Source: Tannerella sp.
GTDB taxonomy: Bacteria > Bacteroidota > Bacteroidia > Bacteroidales > Tannerellaceae
DNA length: 7,172 nt
Assembly (NCBI GenBank): GCA_031260095.1
Contig: JAIRKN010000065.1
Location: forward strand, 1 to 7,172
Direction of reading: 5' to 3'
Of this stretch, positions 1-6,518 are shown in pieces (the first letter of the stretch is position 1; each line of letters begins with the position of its first letter). Under the pieces are notes generated by a model. It saw only the letters and a program-made list of their open reading frames with translations. It was not told the DNA's origin and did no database searches. Position numbers and translations under genes: made by a program.

Positions 1-976
1 AACCTTTTTCCAAAAAACTGACAAGATTGCCCTTTCCATTGGTTTTATCTTCCCAAGGAATAGGTATTCTTTCACCTGTGGCTGCATCTATAGGGCTATT
101 CCATTGTTTAATCAGTCTCCCATCCAGTTTGGGTCCCCAGTTAAATCCGCCTCCTTCAATGCCGGAACCGGTACCATCTATATATTCATAAACTCCATTA
201 TTCCCCGTACCAAAAGAGGTTTGAGTTTTTGGATAGGTCATTAGGGAAGGTTGGAGCATATTGGTTGAATTAAATTCAATTCTGGTTATGCCCTTTCCGC
301 CTCTTTTTGTGGTTATAACAATTGCCCCGTTTCTTCCTTCTGATCCATACAAAGCGGCGGCAGAAGCTCCTTTTAGCACGGTCAATTCTTCAATATCATT
401 GAAATTTAAATCCCAGTAACTTATTTCTGTTGATGTTCCGTCGATAATAATTACAGGTTGTTCTCCTCTTAAGCTGATTTCTGAATAATTAAATAATTCG
501 GATGCCGTATTAATTTTTAAACCGGAAACTTTTCCAGCTAAAGAATTAATTAAATTGGGGTCTCCTGCTTTTTCAAAAATTGTTCCTTCCACTTTTTGAA
601 TAGCATATCCAAGACTTTTTTCTTCTCTTTTTATACCTAAAGCCGTTACGACAACTTCATTCAGCAGTTTTGTATCCTCAAAAAGTATTATTCTCATAAA
701 ATCAATGCCATTTCGATCTTCTTCTTTTGAAACAAATCCGATATAAGAAAAAACTAAAGTAGCGTTAGTAGGAACGTTAATTACAAAAATTCCGTCGGCA
801 TCCGTCACTGCCCCATTTGTTGTACCTTTTTGAGTCACATTTACTCCGGTTAAAGGATTCCCTGAAATGTCTTTTATACTCCCTTTCAGAAAATCGGTTT
901 GTGCATTGACTTCTAAAAACAGAGTAAACAAGAATATTGGAACCAATAAAACTTTTGATAAATTTAATGTTTTCAT
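1..976 (-). CDS. SusC/RagA-family TonB-dependent outer-membrane receptor, N-terminal part (cut by the window edge)
   Basis: Translating the minus strand from the ATG at 976-974 gives 325 codons without a stop, running off the left edge. An in-frame TAA lies a few codons upstream, so this is the first possible Met. Residues 1-25 form a signal peptide ending VNA before Q26. Residues about 30-100 match the carboxypeptidase-regulatory-like (CarboxypepD_reg) domain, with GxxTNGAVTDADG and an FSYIGF strand. NEVVVTALGIKR (106-117) is the conserved SusC box at the plug entry. The plug follows, with SLAGKVSGLKI (145-155), VIIIDG (175-180), VLKGASAAALYG (200-211) and NGAIVITTKRGG (216-227). Between the plug strand at 169-171 and IIIDG the usual longer insertion is missing, a compact form I associate with one SusC subgroup. 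Such proteins import glycans or peptides in a TonB-driven way with a SusD-like lipoprotein, whose gene would lie left of this window. The substrate cannot be read from this part. Codon use is AT-rich and unlike the neighbours. Confidence 0.93.
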   Translation of the reverse strand, partial: MKTLNLSKVLLVPIFLFTLFLEVNAQTDFLKGSIKDISGNPLTGVNVTQKGTTNGAVTDADGIFVINVPTNATLVFSYIGFVSKEEDRNGIDFMRIILFEDTKLLNEVVVTALGIKREEKSLGYAIQKVEGTIFEKAGDPNLINSLAGKVSGLKINTASELFNYSEISLRGEQPVIIIDGTSTEISYWDLNFNDIEELTVLKGASAAALYGSEGRNGAIVITTKRGGKGITRIEFNSTNMLQPSLMTYPKTQTSFGTGNNGVYEYIDGTGSGIEGGGFNWGPKLDGRLIKQWNSPIDAATGERIPIPWEDKTNGKGNLVSFLEKG

Positions 977-1093
977 AAATGTTTTTATTATATTAATGTA
1001 TATCGAATTTAATTTGTTATTATCTGCTTCATAGTTGGCTATTTGAGTGCAATAATATAGAGGTATTGTTATAATTTAGTTTCATTTATGTTG

Positions 1094-1135
1094 TTATTTT
1101 GTTAATTCGCAATGCATTGTGAATTAACAAAATAA
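1094..1135. repeat. 42-bp nearly perfect palindrome upstream of the susC-like gene
   Basis: The sequence is symmetric about the point between 1114 and 1115. Of its 21 base pairs, 20 are Watson-Crick. The exception is G1109 against T1120, which would be a G-U wobble in a plus-strand RNA and an A-C mismatch in a minus-strand RNA. The outer arm reads TTATTTTGTTAATTC. The centre lies about 138 bp upstream of the receptor start codon. The T-rich side is at the 5' end on both strands, the reverse of an intrinsic terminator, and no U-run follows. Possible roles are an operator for a dimeric regulator, a cruciform or RNA hairpin, or a dispersed repeat. The structure is seen directly; the role is unknown. 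Confidence 0.8.
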
Positions 1136-1160
1136 GATAAAATAAAGAGCAAAATAAGAT
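1128..1160. repeat. 11-bp direct repeat (CAAAATAAGAT) with a degenerate middle copy
   Basis: CAAAATAAGAT occurs exactly at 1128-1138 and again at 1150-1160, 22 bp apart. A partial copy, AAAATAAAG, sits between them at 1139-1147, so the A-rich blocks recur at roughly 10-12 bp, close to one helical turn. The first copy overlaps the right arm of the 42-bp palindrome. The block could bend DNA or bind a regulator, but short A-rich repeats also arise by chance in such DNA. Confidence 0.5.
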
Positions 1161-1168
1161 GGAAAAGT

Positions 1169-1202
1169 AAAAAAACGATGGTGTCATACTATATATAACA
1201 CC
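1169..1202 (-). terminator. Possible intrinsic terminator downstream of ispF
   Basis: On the minus strand, GGTGTTAT (1202-1195) pairs with ATGACACC (1187-1180) around a 7-nt loop. This gives eight pairs including one G-U wobble. The stem is followed by ATCG and then seven T (1175-1169). It lies about 100 bp past the ispF stop, where the operon transcript should end. The AU-containing stem and the 4-nt gap before the T-run make it weaker than a classic terminator. Confidence 0.45.
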
Positions 1203-1278
1203 CTTAAAAATGTGTCCGGCAAAATTTATAGGGAAAAGTTAGTATTAAATTATCAGATTACGCACAATAGGCAGATTC

Positions 1279-1302
1279 AATTCGCGCAAAAATAGGCGAA
1301 TT
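1279..1302 (-). other. Hairpin at the ispF stop codon
   Basis: AATTCGC (1279-1285) and GCGAATT (1296-1302) form perfect 7-bp inverted arms around a 10-nt loop, and one arm overlaps the ispF stop codon. In the minus-strand transcript no U-run follows the stem; the T-rich part is in the loop. It may protect the 3' end of the mRNA or help a nearby terminator. The same AATTCGC string recurs in the left arm of the 42-bp palindrome (1104-1110), possibly by chance. Confidence 0.4.
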
Positions 1303-1768
1303 ATTTTATCAATACAACGGCGTAGGCGGCGATACCTTCGCGGCGTCCTGTAAAGCCTAATTTTTCGGTAGTGGTGGCTTTTATAGATAGATCGTTGACC
1401 GGGACATTCATTACTTCGGCCAACGTCTTTTGCATGTCCGGGATATGGGGGGTCAGTTTCGGATGTTCTGCCGCGATGGTTGCATCTATATTTCCGAGTT
1501 CATACCCTGCTTCGCGCAGCAACCGCATGGTTTCGCCGAGCAGGATCTTACTGTCTATATTTTTATATTCGGCGGATGTGTCCGGGAAGTGGTAGCCTAT
1601 ATCGCGCATGTTTGCCGCGCCGAGCAATGCGTCGCAAATAGCGTGTATGAGCACATCCGCATCGCTATGTCCCATCAGTCCGTAAGGGTGATCAATACGT
1701 ATCCCTCCGATCCAAAGCTCGCGACCTTCGGCAAAAGCGTGTACATCATATCCGAATCCTATGCGCAT
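1301..1768 (-). CDS. ispF: 2-C-methyl-D-erythritol 2,4-cyclodiphosphate synthase
   Basis: This cytoplasmic enzyme of the MEP pathway converts CDP-methylerythritol 2-phosphate to methylerythritol 2,4-cyclodiphosphate with release of CMP, on the way to isopentenyl diphosphate. The 155 residues are the normal full length. The divalent-metal ligands are D8 and H10 in GYDVHAF and H42 in LIHAICDALLG. The HSDADV motif (34-39), DIGYHFPD (56-63) and the nucleotide-binding TTTEKLGFTGR (132-142) are all present. The protein acts as a trimer with active sites between subunits (family knowledge). The ATG at 1768 lies 15 bp after the porV stop and is preceded by a GGAAGGAA box, supporting this start and co-transcription with porV. 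All eight arginines use CGN codons. No damage is visible. Confidence 0.97.
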   Translation of the reverse strand: MRIGFGYDVHAFAEGRELWIGGIRIDHPYGLMGHSDADVLIHAICDALLGAANMRDIGYHFPDTSAEYKNIDSKILLGETMRLLREAGYELGNIDATIAAEHPKLTPHIPDMQKTLAEVMNVPVNDLSIKATTTEKLGFTGRREGIAAYAVVLIK

Positions 1769-1772
1769 CTGT

Positions 1773-1780
1773 TTCCTTCC
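1773..1780 (-). promoter_or_regulatory. Shine-Dalgarno-like site of ispF
   Basis: GGAAGGAA on the minus strand ends 4 nt before the ispF ATG, inside the 15-bp gap after porV. Strong purine boxes like this are uncommon in Bacteroidota, where many genes have only an A-rich leader. The same octamer precedes porU. Confidence 0.55.
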
Positions 1781-1783
1781 GGT

Positions 1784-2962
1784 TTACTCGAATAGACCTT
1801 TCAGTCCGTCCATATCGAACGAAAGTGTGAAACGGAGCGTCTGGTCAAGCGGATTACTTTGTACGGTACTGATCAGGTAGGCGGCGTCCAGTTGGAATAC
1901 ATTCATCCTGAAGCCGGCTCCGGCAGATAAATACTGTCGGTTACCTTTCATCCGGTTTTCGTAGAAGTAGCCGGCACGTACAAAAAACTGGCTGTTATAG
2001 TTATATTCCGCGGCTACGGAGAGATTTACTTCCTTCAGTTCTTCGCTGAAACCGCCGGGTGCATCACTGAACGATTCGAATATCCCTTTCATGAACTTCA
2101 TGTCATTGTATTCATCATACCTTTTGTCGTAATCCTCGTCACTTTCATCTTCCTTCCGAATGGGTTTGGACGGCACCAGGTATTTATTCAGATCGACATA
2201 AACGCCCAGTTGATTATATTCATCCAGAGGCATGAGCAATCCTGTTCCTATACGGAGGTTGGTAGGCAGGAACTGGTTGGTCGTTCCGCCGTCATACGAA
2301 AGCTTATTCCCCATATTGGAGATATTGAATCCGCCGCTCCACAGACATTCGTTACTACCTAAGACAATATATTTTTCCCCGTACCCGCTTAAATCGGCGG
2401 CAACAGAGTTTCCCGGCCTTAATTCGTCTTCCGGGCTGGCCCCCATATCGGAACGTATGTAGCGCATTGCCACGCCTAATGAAAATCCTTCCGATAATTT
2501 AATGCTATAACTTATATCAAGCGCCATTTCGTAAGGGTTCAGGTTCTGATAAAGATTCCCTCCATAATCTCTTTGGGGCACTTCTCCCAGCGTAAAATAA
2601 CGGAGTGAAGCCCCGAAAGCATGTTGATCATATTGTCCTAATTTATAATAACCGGAAAGATAGGCTAATGCTACATCTCCGACGATTTTCCGCATCCACG
2701 GCGTGTAGGATAATCCGACTCCGGCTTTACTTTCCATAAATGAATATTTGGAAGGATTCCAGTATTGGGAAGATATATCCGGTAAGGTTGCCGCGCCATT
2801 ATCCCCCATACCGCCTCCGCGCGCATCCGGCGCAATCGACAGGGACGGAACGGCTGTGTTCAGGGGGCTAAACTGGTTTTTATCATCATCATCTTGTGCA
2901 CAAACGATTGCCGGCGAAATAAAACAAAATAATACAAATAAACTGAATTTCAATAATCTCAT
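1784..2962 (-). CDS. porV: Type IX secretion system outer-membrane protein PorV (LptO)
   Basis: PorV is an outer-membrane beta-barrel of the FadL-like kind. It takes cargo carrying a C-terminal sorting domain from the SprA/Sov translocon and delivers it to PorU; in P. gingivalis it is also called LptO. The 392 residues match the usual family length. Residues 1-22 are a signal peptide (hydrophobic core 6-19) cleaved after VCA, exposing an acidic start, QDDDD. The APDARGGGMGDNGAA segment (44-58) and SSQYWNPSKYSF (64-75) are typical of the PorV/PorQ group. The rest alternates short amphipathic strands with loops and ends in RFTLSFDMDGLKGLFE. Residues 265-290 form a strikingly charged, acidic loop, probably at the cell surface. 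It lies directly after porU (69-bp gap), its functional partner, and 15 bp before ispF. Confidence 0.95.
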   Translation of the reverse strand: MRLLKFSLFVLFCFISPAIVCAQDDDDKNQFSPLNTAVPSLSIAPDARGGGMGDNGAATLPDISSQYWNPSKYSFMESKAGVGLSYTPWMRKIVGDVALAYLSGYYKLGQYDQHAFGASLRYFTLGEVPQRDYGGNLYQNLNPYEMALDISYSIKLSEGFSLGVAMRYIRSDMGASPEDELRPGNSVAADLSGYGEKYIVLGSNECLWSGGFNISNMGNKLSYDGGTTNQFLPTNLRIGTGLLMPLDEYNQLGVYVDLNKYLVPSKPIRKEDESDEDYDKRYDEYNDMKFMKGIFESFSDAPGGFSEELKEVNLSVAAEYNYNSQFFVRAGYFYENRMKGNRQYLSAGAGFRMNVFQLDAAYLISTVQSNPLDQTLRFTLSFDMDGLKGLFE

Positions 2963-3031
2963 GCCTTAACGTGTTAGTTTTATAGCTGTATAAATTTCAA
3001 TATGTAATGAATAAACTCTTTTTTTGTGTCT

Positions 3032-6000
3032 TTATTGTGCGAGTATAATTAATTTCTCTGCTTTGGAGGCCTCATTTAGCCGGTCGCTGCTTATGACGGC
3101 GCGGTATATATAAATACCGGGCTGCACACGTGCGCCTGCGCCGTCGGTCAGGTTCCACTTCACATTATATGAATGGAACATCTCGGAAGAGCCTTTTTCT
3201 TCATACTTCCACTGCATTCTTCCGGCCAGATCGAACACCTGTATTTGCACATTAATCAGGGATTCCGGCAAGTCGTGTGAAATCATAAAATTCACATAGT
3301 CCCTTGCCGGGGAAGGCCCTGCCGCCAGGCTAATGATAGAAGGTTTATAATTGTCGGCTACAATGAACGTAAATGTGTGCGAAGTAGAGTTATTATGCGT
3401 ATCCCATACTTTAAATTCACCTGTATGCTTGCCGGATTCGAGTGTCGGAATCGAGAATTTGACAATCCCTTCCCCTTCTTCTCCTTCCATATAAGCGCCA
3501 TAGTAGCTGTTTAATACATAATTTAGGATAGGATTATTGTCGATCGTCAGTGTGAGATCATGGCCGATGCCGCTTCCCCCCACGCTGATTCCGTTTTCAT
3601 CCCATACGATCGCGGCAAACATCGGTGTTTCATTCACTTTATCTCCGTCTTTAAAATCTTTCGTATTCAGATACATTGCCCGTATTTCGGGTCCATTAGT
3701 ATCTTCCTCCGCATTTTCATCCGTACCTCCCACCGTGAAATTCTTAAAAGAGCCGTTTGCTTCTTTATTATTATTCTCATCGGAGGCATAGAGGTTTATT
3801 TTTCCATTCTGATATAAGTAGGAAATATCTTTGGGAACAGTGAAAGTGAACGAAAATTCACCATTATGTACGGAATCATTGCCTATGTACATGACATTCG
3901 GATAATCGGAATAGGTAAAAGGCCCTGTTTCCCGATTGGAATTATTTAACGTAGTAATTTGTTGTTGACTGTCAAAAACGGTAATAGACATTAACCCGTT
4001 GAAATCTTCTGCGATCGAACCATCCGGCGCATTTACTGTTCCTTTCATTGTAATTTTCTGAAACGCTTTGATATTTACGGGTTCATCCGAAACCGGACGG
4101 CCGTCTATTTCTGTTAGTTTCATGTGGTAAGCATCAGGATAAGCAAGTGTTAGTGCCGGATCTCCGAGCAGGACGAAACCCATTATTTTTCGATTTTGAT
4201 AAGAACTGTATATACTCTTGAATGAATTTTTCGAGTTTTTTATGACTTCTCCGATCGTCTGGTGACGGCCCTCCTTTTTCTCGAATAAGTTCTGCATGAA
4301 CAGTTTGTTTATCTCCAGATTGCTATCGCTATAAGCTACACGCGCTGTCGTGTAAAGGGCAATTCCTCCACTTTTCCTGTTAAGGAATACGTCTTCTCCT
4401 CCCGAAGCGCCCGCAGCATCAAACGGCGCAAAATCACATGAGGCGGTTATCCAGAGGGGTAAGTTAGGATAGGTCGCATTATTAATATCGGATTGTGTCA
4501 TAGCCTTTTCCTCTGCCCATGACTCAGGATCCCCATGACCGGTATAATTGATGATCAGCAGACCTTCTTTCAATTCCTTTTGTATATTCGTCCGAACATC
4601 AGGATAGGTCGGCTTTCCTCCTGTGTTACTTTTTTTGAATGAGTCGAAGAATATTTTTTTAGGTATATATTCCGGGAAATTTGTTTCGATATAATTTGCT
4701 AAAGTATTCGATTCTTCCATGTGAGTATTCGGGTTCGCATCATTTTGATTACCATCGTCCGCAACAAAGCACAGATGATTTTTCCAGGACCCGGATTTTG
4801 AATTTTCGATATACGAGATCACTTTTTCCACGGCATTTCGGGCTTGTGTAAGCGTATTGACGGGAAAGCGTCCGATCCCCAAATATAATGAAGCTTTTAA
4901 TGGATCTCCACCCTCTTTGTCATGGAGAAATCCAAAGTAATCATCCGACACATAAGAAGCATCTCCGATAGATTCCTGAGATTGATAAGTTACAATATAA
5001 TTATCATCGGATTTCTCCCACAATTTGGTTAGTTTTCTGTTATCGGAGCGTCCGTCGCCAAACAGTAACAGATATTTCGGTGCATCATGATCAGACGTCC
5101 TGCGGTCGTAAAACATTTTCATGAAACGGCGAATGGCGGTTGCTTCCTGTCCGCCGCTTGAAAACTCATTGTATACCTGCTCCGGCGTTACTACGGCAAC
5201 CGTCAGTTGGTCATGCGAACGATGAACTTCGGCTAATTTCTTAGCCTCGGACAGGAATATTTTCGGAGCCAGTATAATCATATCCGTTTGTTCCATTCCA
5301 TGTAAGTTCTGCGCTTCTATCTCACCGACTGTCACAGGGACAGGTAGTTCATTGGACGAAATATCGACCATAGCAAATTCGCGCAGTTCCCCTGCCGGTA
5401 TGGAGAATGAAAGATCCGTTCCGTTCAATGCAGTTTCAATTTTGCGGACGGTTTCTCCTTCCGTTACGTCGAAAACCAGTATGTTTGCCGAAGCATCTTT
5501 AATATTAAAAAGCGCTTCCTGCCGGATCGATGCGATACTCCGAAAAAATGTATTCGGGCCGTAAGGTTGCAACCGGCGTTTCATTTGCAGGCGTATATAA
5601 TCCAGATGACTGGTCTGTTGCGTCATGTTGAATGATATATTTACCGTCGTATTTTCGTCTTTTTCTCCTTCCCAGGAGGTAGTTTGCGAGGCGCTCAAGG
5701 CCGCGATATAGGGACTGTCGTTTTTACTTATGGTGGCCTGAGTAAGTTTGGCATCGCCGGCGCTCAACGATACGACTCCTGTTCCCGACCTGACTTTGGC
5801 TATAAAACGATACGAAATCTTCCCATCGTCATTTGTAATACCCGGAATATGAAATAAAAAATCCTGGGAGGTTTTAAAATCAAAACTTTCTCCGAAAAGT
5901 TCGCGGCCGGAGTAGGGACGGCCGGAGTTGGTGACGGATACCTCCTCCTTTTCGTGCACCATATAATCGTCATACGTATCAATCCGAACCGAGCCGTTGC

Positions 6001-6460
6001 CTTCCGAAGGAATGGAGGATCCTTCGTTTGTTTCCGTAGCGTCGGTCACAAAATAGTAACCGAGGGTTGAATATGCGTTATTTTCATGTGTGAACAGTAT
6101 GTTTTGCGAATCATAGCTCCATTTGACACAACCTTTCCCGTAGAAAAGTAAAAAGTCACTGCCTCTCCATACCGGTACGGAAGGAACGTCATCCGGGTAT
6201 ACGGCTTTGGAGAAGTCTTCTTCCATAGGCCATCCGCCATAACCGTGAATAGAAACCTTTTCCGGGCTGGGGAATCCCATTTTTTTAAGTTCCGAATAGG
6301 TTAATTTATGAAACCCGGTTTCTTTAACGCTTATTTTCACCCACCGGCCTTCCGATAATGCCGATTTTGTTGCATAACGGGAACCGTCATCAGCCCAAAC
6401 AAAGGCTGATACCAAGATATATAACAGGATTGTATATAATTTCCGTAACATAATTTTCAT
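3032..6460 (-). CDS. porU: Type IX secretion system signal peptidase/sortase PorU (C25 family)
   Basis: PorU sits on the cell surface bound to PorV. It cuts the C-terminal sorting domain from secreted proteins and joins the new C-terminus to anionic lipopolysaccharide (family knowledge, mainly P. gingivalis). The 1142 residues are close to the family length. Residues 1-23 are a signal peptide ending VWA. Beta-rich N-terminal domains run to about 385. The gingipain-like C25 domain spans about 390-775, from TDMIILAPKIF through YLLLFGDG (463-470) to GFVLLGDPALTLAYP (761-775). The catalytic pair is H642 in NYTGHG and C675 in ITASCDF. Ig-like regions (about 780-1035) and a C-terminal domain (about 1045-1142, with PARDYVNF, VFDLAGR and PGIYIYR) follow. 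That last domain resembles the sorting domain itself, which PorU is known to retain. Met1 is chosen over Met4 because a GGAAGGAA box lies 6 nt before it. The gene is intact. Confidence 0.97.
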   Translation of the reverse strand: MKIMLRKLYTILLYILVSAFVWADDGSRYATKSALSEGRWVKISVKETGFHKLTYSELKKMGFPSPEKVSIHGYGGWPMEEDFSKAVYPDDVPSVPVWRGSDFLLFYGKGCVKWSYDSQNILFTHENNAYSTLGYYFVTDATETNEGSSIPSEGNGSVRIDTYDDYMVHEKEEVSVTNSGRPYSGRELFGESFDFKTSQDFLFHIPGITNDDGKISYRFIAKVRSGTGVVSLSAGDAKLTQATISKNDSPYIAALSASQTTSWEGEKDENTTVNISFNMTQQTSHLDYIRLQMKRRLQPYGPNTFFRSIASIRQEALFNIKDASANILVFDVTEGETVRKIETALNGTDLSFSIPAGELREFAMVDISSNELPVPVTVGEIEAQNLHGMEQTDMIILAPKIFLSEAKKLAEVHRSHDQLTVAVVTPEQVYNEFSSGGQEATAIRRFMKMFYDRRTSDHDAPKYLLLFGDGRSDNRKLTKLWEKSDDNYIVTYQSQESIGDASYVSDDYFGFLHDKEGGDPLKASLYLGIGRFPVNTLTQARNAVEKVISYIENSKSGSWKNHLCFVADDGNQNDANPNTHMEESNTLANYIETNFPEYIPKKIFFDSFKKSNTGGKPTYPDVRTNIQKELKEGLLIINYTGHGDPESWAEEKAMTQSDINNATYPNLPLWITASCDFAPFDAAGASGGEDVFLNRKSGGIALYTTARVAYSDSNLEINKLFMQNLFEKKEGRHQTIGEVIKNSKNSFKSIYSSYQNRKIMGFVLLGDPALTLAYPDAYHMKLTEIDGRPVSDEPVNIKAFQKITMKGTVNAPDGSIAEDFNGLMSITVFDSQQQITTLNNSNRETGPFTYSDYPNVMYIGNDSVHNGEFSFTFTVPKDISYLYQNGKINLYASDENNNKEANGSFKNFTVGGTDENAEEDTNGPEIRAMYLNTKDFKDGDKVNETPMFAAIVWDENGISVGGSGIGHDLTLTIDNNPILNYVLNSYYGAYMEGEEGEGIVKFSIPTLESGKHTGEFKVWDTHNNSTSHTFTFIVADNYKPSIISLAAGPSPARDYVNFMISHDLPESLINVQIQVFDLAGRMQWKYEEKGSSEMFHSYNVKWNLTDGAGARVQPGIYIYRAVISSDRLNEASKAEKLIILAQ

Positions 6461-6466
6461 AAAAAG

Positions 6467-6474
6467 TTCCTTCC
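6467..6474 (-). promoter_or_regulatory. Shine-Dalgarno-like site of porU
   Basis: GGAAGGAA on the minus strand, inside TAAGGAAGGAAC, ends 6 nt before the ATG at 6460. The spacing suits Met1 (MKIML) better than the in-frame ATG three codons later. It lies in the 58-bp gap after the FAH-family gene. Confidence 0.55.
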
Positions 6475-6518
6475 TTACACTATATCATCCGCCTCATATA
6501 CCTGTGCGGCGTTTTTCT

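Larger units (their letters stand above)
977..1300. other. AT-rich intergenic region between ispF and the susC-like gene
   Basis: This 324-bp gap holds no credible gene. From the ispF side it contains a hairpin touching the ispF stop codon, a terminator-like stem with a T-run on the minus strand, an 11-bp direct repeat, and a 42-bp nearly perfect palindrome. The receptor promoter should lie here. I looked for the Bacteroidota promoter pattern (TTTG near -33 and TAnnTTTG near -7). The best -7 candidate is TATTATTG on the minus strand at 1057-1050, with one mismatch and no matching -33 element, so I do not call a promoter. Confidence 0.7.

Noticed and set aside
1009..1032. A 7-codon minus-strand mini-ORF (MKQIITN) upstream of the susC-like gene
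   Set aside because: It is too short to distinguish from chance, has no purine box, and shows no leader-peptide features such as a run of regulatory codons.
1094..1135. The palindrome as an intrinsic terminator or one end of an invertible promoter
   Set aside because: The T and A tracts are on the wrong sides for a terminator, and no second inverted copy is visible in the gap to form an invertible segment.
1430..1795. A 121-codon open frame on the plus strand opposite ispF
   Set aside because: It is the antisense shadow of a fully conserved ispF gene, with no recognisable protein features.
3537..3817. Two overlapping plus-strand open frames of 84-85 codons
   Set aside because: They lie opposite porU coding sequence, are short, and resemble no known family.
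5800..6240. Two minus-strand open frames (60 and 64 codons) within porU in another frame
   Set aside because: They are contained in the long, well-supported porU reading frame, so they are frame shadows.
6491..6517. A weak stem in the gap between the FAH-family gene and porU
   Set aside because: Only four or five pairs form (CGCC with GGCG) around a long loop, with no U-run, so it is not a convincing terminator or attenuator.
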